NCBI RefSeq assembly: GCF_003337305.1
Contig: NZ_QPJO01000004.1
Span: forward strand, 62,001-126,000
DNA length: 64,000 nt
Source of the DNA: Winogradskyella arenosi
GTDB taxonomy: Bacteria > Bacteroidota > Bacteroidia > Flavobacteriales > Flavobacteriaceae
Direction of reading: 5' to 3'
The notes below the pieces were generated by a model, which searched no databases, was not told where the DNA came from, and saw only the letters and a list, made by a program, of their open reading frames with translations. The position numbers and the translations under genes are program-made. Shown here in pieces: positions 18,606 to 28,476 of the stretch. How positions within the stretch are numbered: the first letter of the stretch is position 1; every line of letters starts with the position of its first letter.

Positions 18606-18617
18606 GAATGTTCATTC
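18606..18617. promoter_or_regulatory. TetR-type operator
   Basis: The palindrome GAATG-TT-CATTC is 38 bp upstream of the chosen tetR start. GAATGnnCATTC-like sites are common operators of small TetR/AcrR regulators. A T-run (A-tract on the coding strand) flanks it. Confidence 0.65.
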
Positions 18618-18805
18618 TTTTTTTTTAACAAAGGTTTATACTTCCGCTTAAAAGTTATAGCAAGAGAAGGCTGAACGGGAATCTTATATGGAAATGAAAC
18701 GAGCTAAGGCTTTAAGGAAAAGCGTTAATCCGCCTAAGATAAAGGATTTAATTTAGCAGTAAATAAATCAAAGCGATTTATAGTTAATTTAAAATTATAG
18801 ATATT

Positions 18806-19006
18806 ATGTCACAACCGTGGGAAGATAAAGTAAAAGGAAATTGGAATATAGCAAAAGGAAAAATCAAGCAAAAGTGGGGTGAGGTCACTGATGACGATTT
18901 AGACTATGCAGAAGGAAAAGAAGATGAACTTATAGGACGCATTCAAAAGCGTACAGGAGAAACGAAAGACAATATCAATTCATTTCTTAACGATCTTAAA
19001 TATTAA
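18806..19006 (+). CDS. CsbD family stress protein
   Basis: A 66-residue hydrophilic helical protein with the CsbD signature: WEDKVKGNWNIAKGKIKQKW, then GEVTDDDLDYAEGKEDELIG and RIQKRTGETKD. CsbD proteins are general-stress induced in many bacteria and have no defined biochemical role. It is monocistronic with its own strong terminator. The 174 bp upstream separate it from the divergent tetR operon. Confidence 0.92.
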   Translation: MSQPWEDKVKGNWNIAKGKIKQKWGEVTDDDLDYAEGKEDELIGRIQKRTGETKDNINSFLNDLKY

Positions 19007-19027
19007 GCAACAGTATATAATGCTTAC

Positions 19028-19054
19028 AATCCTGCTTCGGCAGGATTTTTTTTT
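19028..19054 (+). terminator. terminator of the CsbD gene
   Basis: AATCCTGC / GCAGGATT stem with a TTCG tetraloop followed by seven or more T, 21 bp after the stop. Confidence 0.95.
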
Positions 19055-19263
19055 AACTATGACGTCATAAGTTTTGTGTAAACCTACAATTTTCTCTTAA
19101 ATCCAAACCGTTAAAAATACAAAATGGTTAAGCGGTACTGTTCGCTGAAACTCAATTTAAAAGGACTTTTTTCGAAGATTTAAAATTTAATAATTAAATT
19201 ATGAAAATTACTTTGGTAAAATAGAAGTAAATTAATTTCTTGCACGATTAAATTTTAAGATCC

Positions 19264-19887
19264 ATGGATAACTTAATTACCTTTTCAATCACTGTATTTA
19301 CGGGCTTTTTCGCGATTACAAATCCCATCTCTAATCTTACAGTTTTTTTGTCTTTAACCCAAGGGGAAGACAAAGCAACTAAGCAAGACATTAATAAACG
19401 GGCCAATTTTATTGCTTTTATTATTGTTACCGTCTTTATTATTTTGGGGAAATATATTTTTGAGTTGTTCAATATTAGTATTCCTGCCTTTAAAATTACG
19501 GGGGGAATCTTAATTTTCTTTATTGGGTTTGAAATGCTTCAGTCTAAAAAGTCGAATGTAAAAAACATTAAGAATGTAGATGAAGACGAAAATATCGCCG
19601 TTTCTCCTTTAGCAATTCCTATTCTTGCCGGCCCAGGGACTATTGTAACAGCGATGAACTTTGTAGCCAACGCCGCCCCTTTAAAAATTTTTTTAGTTAT
19701 TGCGATTTTTGGATTTATGAGTGTTTTAACTTACATTACCTTTAGTCTGAGTAACTTTGTAGTGAGAATGGTTGGAAATAATGTGATTTCAGTAATTGGT
19801 AAAATTATGGGTTTAATCATTGCTATTATTGGAACTGGAATGGTGATCCAAGGGATTAAAATTTCATTCAACCTTATTACGCAATAA
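19264..19887 (+). CDS. MarC family integral membrane protein
   Basis: A 207-residue protein with about six membrane helices. MarC landmarks are FAITNPISNLTVFLSLTQGE near the N-terminus, FKITGGILIFFIGFEMLQSK, and the second-repeat AIPILAGPGTIVTAMNF. MarC proteins were once linked to antibiotic resistance, but their transport function is unproven. It is monocistronic. The start ATG follows an AT-rich leader, and a hairpin terminator follows. Confidence 0.9.
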   Translation: MDNLITFSITVFTGFFAITNPISNLTVFLSLTQGEDKATKQDINKRANFIAFIIVTVFIILGKYIFELFNISIPAFKITGGILIFFIGFEMLQSKKSNVKNIKNVDEDENIAVSPLAIPILAGPGTIVTAMNFVANAAPLKIFLVIAIFGFMSVLTYITFSLSNFVVRMVGNNVISVIGKIMGLIIAIIGTGMVIQGIKISFNLITQ

Positions 19888-19946
19888 TATTTGTAGTTCT
19901 AAGCTATTATAAAAGATGCGCATGTTGCATCTATAATACTGCAGTC

Positions 19947-19984
19947 AAAGAGGATCGTTTTAAAACGGTCCTCTTTTTTTTTGG
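19947..19984 (+). terminator. terminator of the MarC gene
   Basis: AAAGAGGATCGTTTT / AAAACGGTCCTCTTT forms a 15-bp stem with one G:U-type mismatch, followed by a run of T. Confidence 0.92.
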
Positions 19985-20090
19985 TCTTATCGTATTGAGG
20001 TACGTCTAGGCGTGTTAATTCTAAATTTAAGAAAACTAGAACTTATTTGATAACATGACATCTATCATAAAATAAGACCCTGTCGTAAAG

Positions 20091-20098
20091 TAAATTTG
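20091..20098 (+). promoter_or_regulatory. Bacteroidota -7 promoter element for the methylmalonyl-CoA operon
   Basis: TAAATTTG matches TAnnTTTG exactly and lies 22 bp before the epimerase start codon. A clear -33 TTTG was not found at the usual distance, so the call rests on the -7 element and position. Confidence 0.5.
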
Positions 20099-20120
20099 GT
20101 AAAAATTAAACGCCTTTATT

Positions 20121-20522
20121 ATGAATATATCACACATTGAACATTTAGGAATAGCGGTTGAAAATCTCGAAGACTCTATTGCATACTATGAAAACGTACT
20201 GGGTTTAAAATGTTATTCCATTGAGGAGGTTGAAGATCAAAAAGTCAAAACCGCCTTTTTTTTGGTCGGTAATACAAAAATTGAATTGTTAGAAAGCACC
20301 TCGCCCGAGGGTCCAATTGGGAAATACATCGCTAAAAAAGGGCAGGGCATTCATCATATCGCCTTTGCTGTAGACGATGCTACGGAAGCCCTAAAAACTG
20401 CAGAATCACGTGGTGTAAACCTCATCGATAAGGTGTCGCGCAAAGGTGCCGAAGGATTAGATATCGGGTTTTTACATCCCAAATCGACCTTAGGTGTGCT
20501 CACCGAGCTTTGTTCTAAGTAA
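20121..20522 (+). CDS. mce: methylmalonyl-CoA epimerase
   Basis: A 133-residue vicinal-oxygen-chelate (glyoxalase-fold) protein with metal-binding His in NISHIEHLGIAVENLED and in GQGIHHIAFAVDD, and the metal Glu in the terminal GVLTELCSK. It interconverts (R)- and (S)-methylmalonyl-CoA between the B12-dependent mutase and the decarboxylase encoded just downstream. It is the first gene of the block, with 43 bp to the carboxyltransferase gene. Length is standard. Confidence 0.94.
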   Translation: MNISHIEHLGIAVENLEDSIAYYENVLGLKCYSIEEVEDQKVKTAFFLVGNTKIELLESTSPEGPIGKYIAKKGQGIHHIAFAVDDATEALKTAESRGVNLIDKVSRKGAEGLDIGFLHPKSTLGVLTELCSK

Positions 20523-20565
20523 AACTAAATTCAAACTTCTTACATATCAGTAAATTACAAATTTT

Positions 20566-22125
20566 ATGGCAAATCAAGATAAAATTAACGAGCTCATAGA
20601 AAAAAGAGCCCAAGCCAAATTAGGTGGTGGAGAGAAACGAATAGACTCTCAGCATGCTAAAGGGAAACTTACAGCTCGTGAACGTATAGCAATTCTTTTA
20701 GATGATGATAGTTTTGAAGAATTTGACATGTTTGTAACACATAGAACAAAATCTTTCGGCCTAGACAAGCAAATCTACCTTTCCGATGGTGTTGTTACAG
20801 GCCATGGTACAATAGACGGAAGAGTTGTTTATTTATTCGCGCAAGATTTCACCGTGTTCGGAGGCTCTTTATCAGAAACCTACGCATTAAAAATTTGTAA
20901 AGTGATGGATATGGCTATGAAAATTGGTGTTCCTGTAATTGGTTTAAATGATTCTGGAGGCGCTCGTATTCAAGAAGGGGTAAGATCTCTTGCCGGTTAT
21001 GCTGAAATTTTTCAACGTAATATAATGGCCTCTGGAGTGATACCACAAATCTCTTCAATCTTAGGTCCTTGTGCTGGGGGAGCTGTTTATTCTCCTGCCT
21101 TAACAGACTTTACCATTATGACCGAAGAAACCAGTTATATGTTTGTGACCGGTCCTAAGGTGGTGAAATCGGTGACAGGTGAAGTAGTGACTGCCGATCA
21201 ATTGGGTGGCGCTAAAATTCATTCCACACGTTCTGGAGTATCACATTTCTTAGCAGAAAATGATGAAGAAAACTTACTCCTTATTCGTAAGCTATTGAGT
21301 TATATGCCTGCGAATAATTTGGAAGAAGCTCCAATTATTCCTTGTAATGACCCTATAGATCGCTTAGAAGATGCTTTAAATGATATTATTCCTGAAAATC
21401 CTAATCAGCCTTATGATATTGTAGATGTTATTTCTATCCTAGCCGATCACGGTGAATTTACCGAAGTTCATAGAAATTACGCTAGAAATATTGCCGTTGG
21501 TTTTGCTCGTTTTAATGGGCGTCCGGTCGGTATTGTTGCCAACCAACCTAAATATTACGCGGGGGTTTTAGATATTGATGCCTCTAGAAAAGCAGCCCGT
21601 TTTGTACGATTCTGTGATGCCTTCAATATCCCTATTGTCACTTTAGTTGATGTTCCCGGGTTCTTACCAGGAACAGGTCAAGAATACGGCGGTATAATTC
21701 TTCATGGTGCTAAACTATTATTTGCATACGGAGAAGCTACAGTGCCTAAAGTTACCATTACATTACGTAAGTCTTATGGTGGTGCGCACGATGTTATGAG
21801 TTGTAAACAGTTACGAGGCGATTTAAATTATGCTTGGCCTACGGCTGAAATTGCAGTGATGGGCGCCAAAGGTGCTGTTGAAGTTTTAGAAGGCTCTAAC
21901 ATTAGAAAAATTGAAAGTGATTCTGAAAAAGAAGATTACATCCAAAAGAAAGAAGACGAATACACCCACAAATTTGCGAACCCTTATCAAGCCGCAAAAT
22001 ACGGGTTTATTGATGATGTTATTGAACCGAGAAACACACGTTTCAGAATTATTAGAGCACTAGAATTACTTCAAAATAAAAAAGATACCAACCCGCCTAA
22101 AAAGCACTCAAACATTCCTTTATAA
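20566..22125 (+). CDS. mmdA: methylmalonyl-CoA decarboxylase alpha / acyl-CoA carboxylase beta-type carboxyltransferase
   Basis: A 519-residue carboxyltransferase with two crotonase-like halves. The oxyanion-hole motifs are [16 protein letters not shown] and [15 protein letters not shown] in the first half, and [16 protein letters not shown] and [13 protein letters not shown] in the second. It moves CO2 between methylmalonyl-CoA/propionyl-CoA and biotin. The adjacent genes encode a gamma anchor, a biotin carrier and a Na+-pump beta subunit, with no biotin carboxylase. This makes a Na+-translocating decarboxylase more likely than an ATP-dependent carboxylase. The stop overlaps the next start (TAATG). 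Confidence 0.9.
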   Translation: MANQDKINELIEKRAQAKLGGGEKRIDSQHAKGKLTARERIAILLDDDSFEEFDMFVTHRTKSFGLDKQIYLSDGVVTGHGTIDGRVVYLFAQDFTVFGGSLSETYALKICKVMDMAMKIGVPVIGLNDSGGARIQEGVRSLAGYAEIFQRNIMASGVIPQISSILGPCAGGAVYSPALTDFTIMTEETSYMFVTGPKVVKSVTGEVVTADQLGGAKIHSTRSGVSHFLAENDEENLLLIRKLLSYMPANNLEEAPIIPCNDPIDRLEDALNDIIPENPNQPYDIVDVISILADHGEFTEVHRNYARNIAVGFARFNGRPVGIVANQPKYYAGVLDIDASRKAARFVRFCDAFNIPIVTLVDVPGFLPGTGQEYGGIILHGAKLLFAYGEATVPKVTITLRKSYGGAHDVMSCKQLRGDLNYAWPTAEIAVMGAKGAVEVLEGSNIRKIESDSEKEDYIQKKEDEYTHKFANPYQAAKYGFIDDVIEPRNTRFRIIRALELLQNKKDTNPPKKHSNIPL

Positions 22126-22484
22126 TGATACAGATTCTATTAAATACAGATCCTATTAGTGAAGGCTATGTGATACTCATAACGGGACTACTCATTGTTT
22201 TTGGAGCCTTAGTCATCCTAGCTCTTTTCTTTAATTTTGGTCTACCCGTAATGCTTTATGTCTATAAGATTATTACCAAGGGGAAAGACAAAAAGATCAG
22301 TGAGATTAAGGTGAAAGGCGATACTGGTTTTACAGGTGAAATTTCAGCCGTAATCGGAGCCTCAGTTCATATGTATTTGAGCGAGCAACACGATCATGAA
22401 AGCGCCATTTTAACCATCAAACAGGTAAAAAAAACCTACTCGCCATGGAGTTCTAAAATTTACGGCATTCAAAATAGATTATAA
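22125..22484 (+). CDS. OadG-type gamma subunit of the Na+-translocating decarboxylase
   Basis: A 119-residue protein with one N-terminal membrane helix (GYVILITGLLIVFGALVILA) and a short cytoplasmic tail. The position (between carboxyltransferase and biotin carrier), size and topology identify it as the gamma/OadG-type anchor that ties the soluble subunits to the membrane beta subunit. Sequence conservation in this family is low, so the call relies on context. Translation is probably coupled, since its ATG overlaps the upstream TAA by one base. Confidence 0.78.
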   Translation: MIQILLNTDPISEGYVILITGLLIVFGALVILALFFNFGLPVMLYVYKIITKGKDKKISEIKVKGDTGFTGEISAVIGASVHMYLSEQHDHESAILTIKQVKKTYSPWSSKIYGIQNRL

Positions 22485-22573
22485 CAGACTTACGAGTAGA
22501 TTTCACGGTAAGACAAGACGTTATTAGACCTATTGTCAGAACGTGAAAACTACACTCACAACACTATAAACAT

Positions 22574-22993
22574 ATGAAAAGTTATAAATTCAAAGTCAAT
22601 GAAAATGGCTATACGGTTAATATTAAATCACACGAGGATAATATTATTAATTTAGAAGTCAACGGCACACCTTACGAGGTGGTGATGAAAGCAAATGTTA
22701 AAACTACCAAAACGCCAACCTTAGTGCGTTCTGCTTCTAAACAACCTGCCGTTCCTTTAAAGGTTAATCCAAAATCTGCAAAAACCAGAATTGTTGCACC
22801 AATTCCAGGGGTTATTCTTTCACTAAACGTTAAAGTAGGGGATGTTATTAAAGAAAACGACTTGCTCTTAGTGTTAGAGGCCATGAAAATGGAGAACAAT
22901 ATTGTTGCAGAAAAATCGGGTACCGTAACAGCCGTCAAAGTTGAAGTCGGTCAACAGGTTCTACAAGATGCCCTAATGATAGAATTAGAATAA
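22574..22993 (+). CDS. biotin carboxyl-carrier subunit
   Basis: A 139-residue protein with a C-terminal biotinyl domain (about 70-139). The biotin-accepting Lys is in LVLEAMKMENNIVAEKSG, preceded by VAPIPGVILSLNVKVGD. The N-terminal 55 residues are a small beta-rich domain and the linker is Pro/Lys/Thr-rich. It carries CO2 from the carboxyltransferase to the membrane beta subunit. An 89-bp gap separates it from the gamma gene; no terminator was seen there. Confidence 0.92.
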   Translation: MKSYKFKVNENGYTVNIKSHEDNIINLEVNGTPYEVVMKANVKTTKTPTLVRSASKQPAVPLKVNPKSAKTRIVAPIPGVILSLNVKVGDVIKENDLLLVLEAMKMENNIVAEKSGTVTAVKVEVGQQVLQDALMIELE

Positions 22994-23048
22994 TAATTTC
23001 TTTTCCTCTATTTCTATTTCACATTAACCCACAGTTAAACGAACAAAA

Positions 23049-24371
23049 ATGAAAAAACTAATCATCATATTCAGTGTTTTGTCTTTACTGATTTTTATAA
23101 GACCAGTATTAGGTTTGGGCGCTAATAACCAGGTTATGGAAACCACAACCGTTTCCAATACACAAGTACAAACACCTGACGAAGAAAGCGTATTAGATGG
23201 GGCGTTTAAAGGCATTAAAACCTTTTATAACTATACCGGATTTGCCAATGCGACTTCCGGACATATCATTATGATTATTGTCGGGATTATCTTCATCTAT
23301 TTAGGTATTAAATATGATTACGAACCCTTACTTCTTATCCCTATAGGTATTGGTGTTATCATAGGAAATATACCGTTTGTTGCCGGCAACCAAACCGGAA
23401 TTTACGAAACCGGTTCCGTACTAAATTATCTCTATTTTGGGGTCGTCAAAGGGGTGTATCCGCCTCTGATCTTTTTAGGTATTGGTGCCATGACGGATTT
23501 CTCATCTTTAATAGCTAATCCTAAGCTAATGCTATTAGGGGGCGCTGCCCAAATTGGTGTCTTTGCAACGTTTTTAGGCGCCCTCTATTTAGGATTTAAC
23601 TTACCAGAAGCCGGAGCCATAGGGATTATTGGAGGCGCTGATGGACCAACGGCTATTTTCCTATCTTCAAAATTAGCCAATGGTATAAATGTCCTCGCCG
23701 ATGGTACTACTGTGAAAAACTTAATTGGCCCAATTGCTATCGCTGCTTATTCTTATATGGCTTTAGTCCCTGTAATTCAGCCGCCATTAATGCGTTTACT
23801 TATTTCAAAAGAAGATCGAAAAATTAAGATGAAACCTCCTAGAGCGGTCACTCAGAAAGAGAAAATGATCTTCCCGGTTGTCGCTTTAATCTTAACTCTA
23901 TTTATATCACCGAGTGCGCTACCCTTATTAGGGATGCTCTTCTTTGGTAATTTATTAAAAGAATCTGGGAGAACAGAACGTTTAGCCGAAACAGCACGTA
24001 CCAAATTAATTGATATCGTAACCATTCTATTAGGGGTAACCGTAGGAGCCTCAACACAAGCCGATATTTTTATCACTAAAGATTCAATGTTAATCTTTGG
24101 CTTAGGAGCAATTTCCTTTGTTATCGCGACTTGTGGTGGCTTATTATTTGCTAAATTTATGAACCTCTTTTTAAAAGACGGCAATAAAATTAATCCACTA
24201 ATCGGCGCTGCAGGGGTTTCTGCTGTTCCAGATAGTGCTAGAGTAGTCCATACCGAAGGTTTAAAGTCAGACCCAAGTAATTATTTACTTATGCATGCCA
24301 TGGCTCCAAATGTCTCAGGTGTTATTGGTTCTGCCATTGCCGCCGGTATAATATTGAGTTTCTTAGGCTAA
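23049..24371 (+). CDS. mmdB: Na+-translocating decarboxylase beta subunit (OadB/MmdB family)
   Basis: A 440-residue polytopic protein. The two diagnostic regions are present: GAIGIIGGADGPTAIFLSSK, with the Na+-pathway Asp, and the C-terminal NPLIGAAGVSAVPDSARVVH followed by APNVSGVIGSAIAAGI. It decarboxylates carboxybiotin and couples this to Na+ export. An unusual N-terminal extension (about 35-80) follows a signal-like helix. With the mutase it lets the cell conserve energy on the succinyl-CoA to propionyl-CoA route, or run the reverse for propionate assimilation. Confidence 0.93.
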   Translation: MKKLIIIFSVLSLLIFIRPVLGLGANNQVMETTTVSNTQVQTPDEESVLDGAFKGIKTFYNYTGFANATSGHIIMIIVGIIFIYLGIKYDYEPLLLIPIGIGVIIGNIPFVAGNQTGIYETGSVLNYLYFGVVKGVYPPLIFLGIGAMTDFSSLIANPKLMLLGGAAQIGVFATFLGALYLGFNLPEAGAIGIIGGADGPTAIFLSSKLANGINVLADGTTVKNLIGPIAIAAYSYMALVPVIQPPLMRLLISKEDRKIKMKPPRAVTQKEKMIFPVVALILTLFISPSALPLLGMLFFGNLLKESGRTERLAETARTKLIDIVTILLGVTVGASTQADIFITKDSMLIFGLGAISFVIATCGGLLFAKFMNLFLKDGNKINPLIGAAGVSAVPDSARVVHTEGLKSDPSNYLLMHAMAPNVSGVIGSAIAAGIILSFLG

Positions 24372-24409
24372 ATGCTTAAGTATTATCGCATTTTAAAATT
24401 CTAATTATT

Positions 24410-26209
24410 ATGAATACAACGAACAAACTTCTTTTTTCCGAATTCTCACCCGTGTCTAAATCGGAATGGATGGAAAAAGTGACTGCCGATTTAAAAGGCG
24501 CGGATTTCAATAAAAAACTTGTTTGGAAAAACTTAAACGATCTCAACTTTCAACCTTGTTATACCAGACAAGATTCTATAACACAACTAAAAAACACAGG
24601 GGTTAATTCACAATCGCTAGTGAATTATAGAACCATTGATGTGGTTACCGCTCTACAAGGAAACAGCTCCGCTTTAATAGCTATAGAAGAAGGGCTTAAT
24701 GGACTTCTCTTTCATATAAACGCTCCTGTAGACGTGTCGCTATTATTAAAGGGTATAGATCTTAATGCTTATAGCGTTTCCTTTAAGTTAGACAACGATG
24801 CTGTAGCATTTACAAAAGATTTAGTGGCTTACGCGAAAGACACCAACCTTAAAGGTTTTATTGATACCGGCCTCATTTCTGAGTATGTCACCACAGCCGT
24901 TTATAAGGCCAGTGCCATAGATGACCTTGCAGAGCTTATCAATTTAACCTCGTTTTTCCCTAATCTTAAAGTGCTAACCGTTTCGGGTACCGAATTCTTA
25001 GATTCTGGAGCAAACCAAGTTCAAGAAATTGCCTATACCTTAAATGCTTTAGTTTTCTTAGTTGAACAACTAAAAGAAAAAGGCATCTCAGCACAGAGCG
25101 CCTTTGACCATCTTAATATTAATCTTGCCATCGGTCTGGAGTACTTTGTTGAAATCGGAAAATTTAGAGCATTTAATAATTTACTTACTGAAGTGGCGGC
25201 CAAATATGGTGTGGATGATTTCTGCCATACCCTTACGGCTAAAACCTCACTTTGGAGTAAATCAGTTACCGATGCAGAAACCAATTTATTACGTTGTACC
25301 ACCGAAGCTATGTCGGCCATTTTAGGAAATGTCAACGGGGTTGTTATTGATCCTTACGATGCTTCTTATAAAGCGCCTACTGACTTTTCTAAACGTATCG
25401 CGGGGAATATTACAACCATTTTAAAAGAAGAATCTTACTTCGGAAAAGTATCTAATCCTGTAGATGGGGCCTATTATATTGAAGAGGTCAGCTCTAAAAT
25501 CGCCGAAAAAGCGCTAGAATTATTTAAAGCGATTGAAGCGCAAGGTGGATTCTATACAGCCTTTGAAGCTGAAAAAATTCAGCAACAAATTGCAGAAATA
25601 CGCCTCAGAAAGTTGAAGCTTATAAGCCAACGTCGTACAGCGATGGTCGGGATTAACAAATATCCTAATCTGATGGAAACGGTAGATAAGACTTTGCTAT
25701 CCACCAAAACCTCATCAGATCCAAAAGTTTTAACACCGCGTCGTGCCTCTTTAGAAATTGAAGCTATGCGTAGTGTTACGGAAGACATCGTTGCGAAAAC
25801 CAATGCTCGTCCAGTTGTAAAACTAGCAAGCTATGGAAATCTAACCATGCGAAAAGCAAGAGCGGCATTTGCTTACGACTTTATTGGGGTGAGTGGTTTT
25901 GATGTACACCAAGAAGAGAGCTTTGAGAACGCCACAATAGCAGCAACCCAAAGTGCGCAATCGGATGCCGATGTTGTTGTAATCTGTAGCTCGGACCAAG
26001 ATTATGACGCTACGGCTTTAGAATTTGTAACAACCTTTAGACAACTTAACAAATCTAAAGTTTTGCTTTTAGCAGGAGCGCCTAAAGCCTTAGAGCAATT
26101 GACGGCCGCCGGACTAGACGGCATTATAAATATGAAAACGGATGTGCTTGAAACCCTTACGACTCTTCAGAAAAACATCCAAAAATCCTTAATATCTTTA
26201 GAAATATAA
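24410..26209 (+). CDS. mutA: methylmalonyl-CoA mutase small subunit
   Basis: A 599-residue mutase-fold protein (FSPVSKSEWMEKVTADLKGA at the N-terminus, VSNPVDGAYYIEEV near 350). The C-terminal domain has the Rossmann-like shape of a cobalamin domain (VVKLASYGNLTMRKARAAFA) but lacks the D-x-H-x-x-G cobalt ligand. This is expected of the non-catalytic small subunit. It pairs with the large subunit 27 bp downstream. Its length is typical of Bacteroidota small subunits. Confidence 0.93.
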   Translation: MNTTNKLLFSEFSPVSKSEWMEKVTADLKGADFNKKLVWKNLNDLNFQPCYTRQDSITQLKNTGVNSQSLVNYRTIDVVTALQGNSSALIAIEEGLNGLLFHINAPVDVSLLLKGIDLNAYSVSFKLDNDAVAFTKDLVAYAKDTNLKGFIDTGLISEYVTTAVYKASAIDDLAELINLTSFFPNLKVLTVSGTEFLDSGANQVQEIAYTLNALVFLVEQLKEKGISAQSAFDHLNINLAIGLEYFVEIGKFRAFNNLLTEVAAKYGVDDFCHTLTAKTSLWSKSVTDAETNLLRCTTEAMSAILGNVNGVVIDPYDASYKAPTDFSKRIAGNITTILKEESYFGKVSNPVDGAYYIEEVSSKIAEKALELFKAIEAQGGFYTAFEAEKIQQQIAEIRLRKLKLISQRRTAMVGINKYPNLMETVDKTLLSTKTSSDPKVLTPRRASLEIEAMRSVTEDIVAKTNARPVVKLASYGNLTMRKARAAFAYDFIGVSGFDVHQEESFENATIAATQSAQSDADVVVICSSDQDYDATALEFVTTFRQLNKSKVLLLAGAPKALEQLTAAGLDGIINMKTDVLETLTTLQKNIQKSLISLEI

Positions 26210-26236
26210 AGACCTTAATTTTCCTTTATACCACTA

Positions 26237-28396
26237 TTGAAACCTCTAAACACTAAAGTTATGAAACCCGATTTTTCAGATATAACATTAAATAAAGCCG
26301 TAAAACATACGGTTGAAACAAAAGAAGAGACTAAGGACATTTGGAACACGCCCGAAGGTATTCCCGTAAAAAAACATTTTAGTAAAGCCGATCTTTCTGA
26401 AGCGGAACATTTAGATTTCACTTCTGGTGTACCGCCATTTTTAAGAGGTCCTTATAGCGCCATGTATGCCATGCGTCCTTGGACCATTAGACAGTATGCC
26501 GGATTTTCAACAGCCGAAGAATCTAACGCCTTTTATAGACGAAATCTTGCCGCAGGTCAAAAAGGACTTTCAGTAGCCTTTGATTTGGCCACACACCGCG
26601 GATACGATTCCGATCACCCACGTGTTACGGGTGATGTTGGTAAAGCTGGTGTTGCTATCGATTCTATTTTAGATATGGAAATCTTGTTCGATCAAATTCC
26701 ATTAGATAAAATGTCGGTGTCTATGACCATGAATGGGGCGGTGCTCCCAATTATGGCTTTTTATATTGCTGCAGCCAAAAAACAAGGTGTGGCTTTAGAC
26801 CAATTATCAGGAACCATTCAGAATGATATTTTAAAAGAATTTATGGTCCGAAATACCTATATCTATCCACCTGCACCATCTATGCGAATTATTGGTGATA
26901 TTTTCGACTATACCACGAAGTATATGCCAAAATTCAACTCTATTTCTATTAGTGGTTACCATATGCAAGAAGCAGGCGCTACCGCAGATATCGAATTGGC
27001 TTACACCTTAGCCGATGGGATGGAATATATAAGAACCGGATTAAAATCGGGCCTAAAAATTGACGAGTTTGCGCCACGACTCTCCTTTTTCTGGGCCGTT
27101 GGGATGAACCATTTTATGGAAATCGCTAAAATGCGTGCCGCAAGAATGTTGTGGGCAAAAATTATAAAATCCTTCAACCCTAAGAACCCAAAATCAATGG
27201 CCTTGCGGACGCATAGCCAGACCTCGGGTTGGAGTTTAAGTGAACAAGATCCTTTTAATAATGTGGCTCGTACTTGTATTGAAGCTATGGCGGCCACCTT
27301 AGGCGGTACCCAATCCTTACACACCAATGCTTTAGATGAAGCTATTGCTTTACCTACGGATTTCTCTGCTAGAATTGCTAGAAATACCCAGATTTTTATT
27401 CAAGAAGAAACGAAAATGACGAAAGCCGTAGATCCATGGGCAGGCTCTTATTATGTTGAATATTTAACTCAAGAAATTGCTAAAAAAGCCTGGGCGCTTA
27501 TTGAAGAAGTAGAAGAACTTGGCGGCATGGCAAAAGCGATTGAAACCGGAGTTCCTAAACTGAGAATTGAAGAAGCTTCAGCCCGTAAGCAAGCCCGATT
27601 AGATTCTGGACAAGATATTTTAGTCGGCGTAAATAAGTTTAAAACTAATGAAAAATCGAATATTGAGATCCTAGAAGTCGATAATACGGTTGTAAGAGAA
27701 TCTCAGATTGCCCGATTAAATAAAATGAAAACCGAACGCGATTCTGAAGTGGTTGCGGCCAATTTAAAAGCTTTAGAAGATTGTGCAGGTGGTAAGGAAG
27801 GTAATCTATTGACCTTAGCTGTTGAAGCTGCTGAAAACTTTGCCACCTTAGGTGAAATTTCTGATGCCTTAGAAGTGCACTTCGGAAGACATAAAGCCGC
27901 CACAAAACTTATAAGCGGTGTTTATGGTAAAGAAGTCAATAATGATACAACCTATGAACGTGCTCAGAAATTAGCCGATAAATTTGCGGAGATTGAAGGC
28001 CGAAGACCAAGGGTTATGATTGCTAAAATGGGACAAGACGGTCATGATCGTGGTGCCAAAGTGGTCGCTTCTAGTTTTGCGGACCTCGGTTTTGATGTCG
28101 ATATGGGCTCCTTATTTCAAACACCTGAAGAAGTGGCGAAACAAGCCATTGAAAATGATGTGCACTTTATTGGTGCTTCTAGTTTAGCGGCGGGACACAA
28201 AACCTTAATTCCACAGTTAATTGGAGAATTAGAACAATTAGGCCGACCAGATATTATGGTATTTGCTGGAGGTGTAATCCCTGCTCAAGATTATGATTTC
28301 TTATTAGAACGAAAAGTCGTAGCTATTTTTGGTCCTGGTACAGTAATCTCGGAATCTGCCATTACCATAATGGAGAAATACCTCGAAAAAGAATAA
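26237..28396 (+). CDS. mutB: methylmalonyl-CoA mutase large (catalytic) subunit
   Basis: A 719-residue B12 enzyme isomerising succinyl-CoA and (R)-methylmalonyl-CoA. The N-terminal TIM barrel contains [38 protein letters not shown] and [19 protein letters not shown]. The C-terminal domain carries the cobalt-ligand motif in [19 protein letters not shown] (D-x-H-x-x-G). The family start is probably at or near the second Met at 26261, since the first residues are poorly conserved. It is the last gene of the plus-strand block; a hairpin ends it. Confidence 0.95.
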   Translation: MKPLNTKVMKPDFSDITLNKAVKHTVETKEETKDIWNTPEGIPVKKHFSKADLSEAEHLDFTSGVPPFLRGPYSAMYAMRPWTIRQYAGFSTAEESNAFYRRNLAAGQKGLSVAFDLATHRGYDSDHPRVTGDVGKAGVAIDSILDMEILFDQIPLDKMSVSMTMNGAVLPIMAFYIAAAKKQGVALDQLSGTIQNDILKEFMVRNTYIYPPAPSMRIIGDIFDYTTKYMPKFNSISISGYHMQEAGATADIELAYTLADGMEYIRTGLKSGLKIDEFAPRLSFFWAVGMNHFMEIAKMRAARMLWAKIIKSFNPKNPKSMALRTHSQTSGWSLSEQDPFNNVARTCIEAMAATLGGTQSLHTNALDEAIALPTDFSARIARNTQIFIQEETKMTKAVDPWAGSYYVEYLTQEIAKKAWALIEEVEELGGMAKAIETGVPKLRIEEASARKQARLDSGQDILVGVNKFKTNEKSNIEILEVDNTVVRESQIARLNKMKTERDSEVVAANLKALEDCAGGKEGNLLTLAVEAAENFATLGEISDALEVHFGRHKAATKLISGVYGKEVNNDTTYERAQKLADKFAEIEGRRPRVMIAKMGQDGHDRGAKVVASSFADLGFDVDMGSLFQTPEEVAKQAIENDVHFIGASSLAAGHKTLIPQLIGELEQLGRPDIMVFAGGVIPAQDYDFLLERKVVAIFGPGTVISESAITIMEKYLEKE

Positions 28397-28426
28397 GTGT
28401 TTAACCAAGTTTAAGTTGATGATTAG

Positions 28427-28461
28427 AAAAGTCTGTACCTGTATTGGGTTCAGGCTTTTTT
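28427..28461. terminator. shared terminator between the mutase and thioesterase genes
   Basis: AAAAGTCTGTACC / GGTTCAGGCTTTT forms a 13-bp stem with one wobble and one mismatch. It is T-rich on both strands and lies between convergent genes. Confidence 0.8.
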
Positions 28462-28476
28462 ATATAGAACGGACCT

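Noticed and set aside
20566-24371. ATP-dependent propionyl-CoA or acetyl-CoA carboxylase
   Set aside because: The set includes an OadB-type Na+ pump subunit and lacks a biotin carboxylase, which fits a decarboxylase instead.
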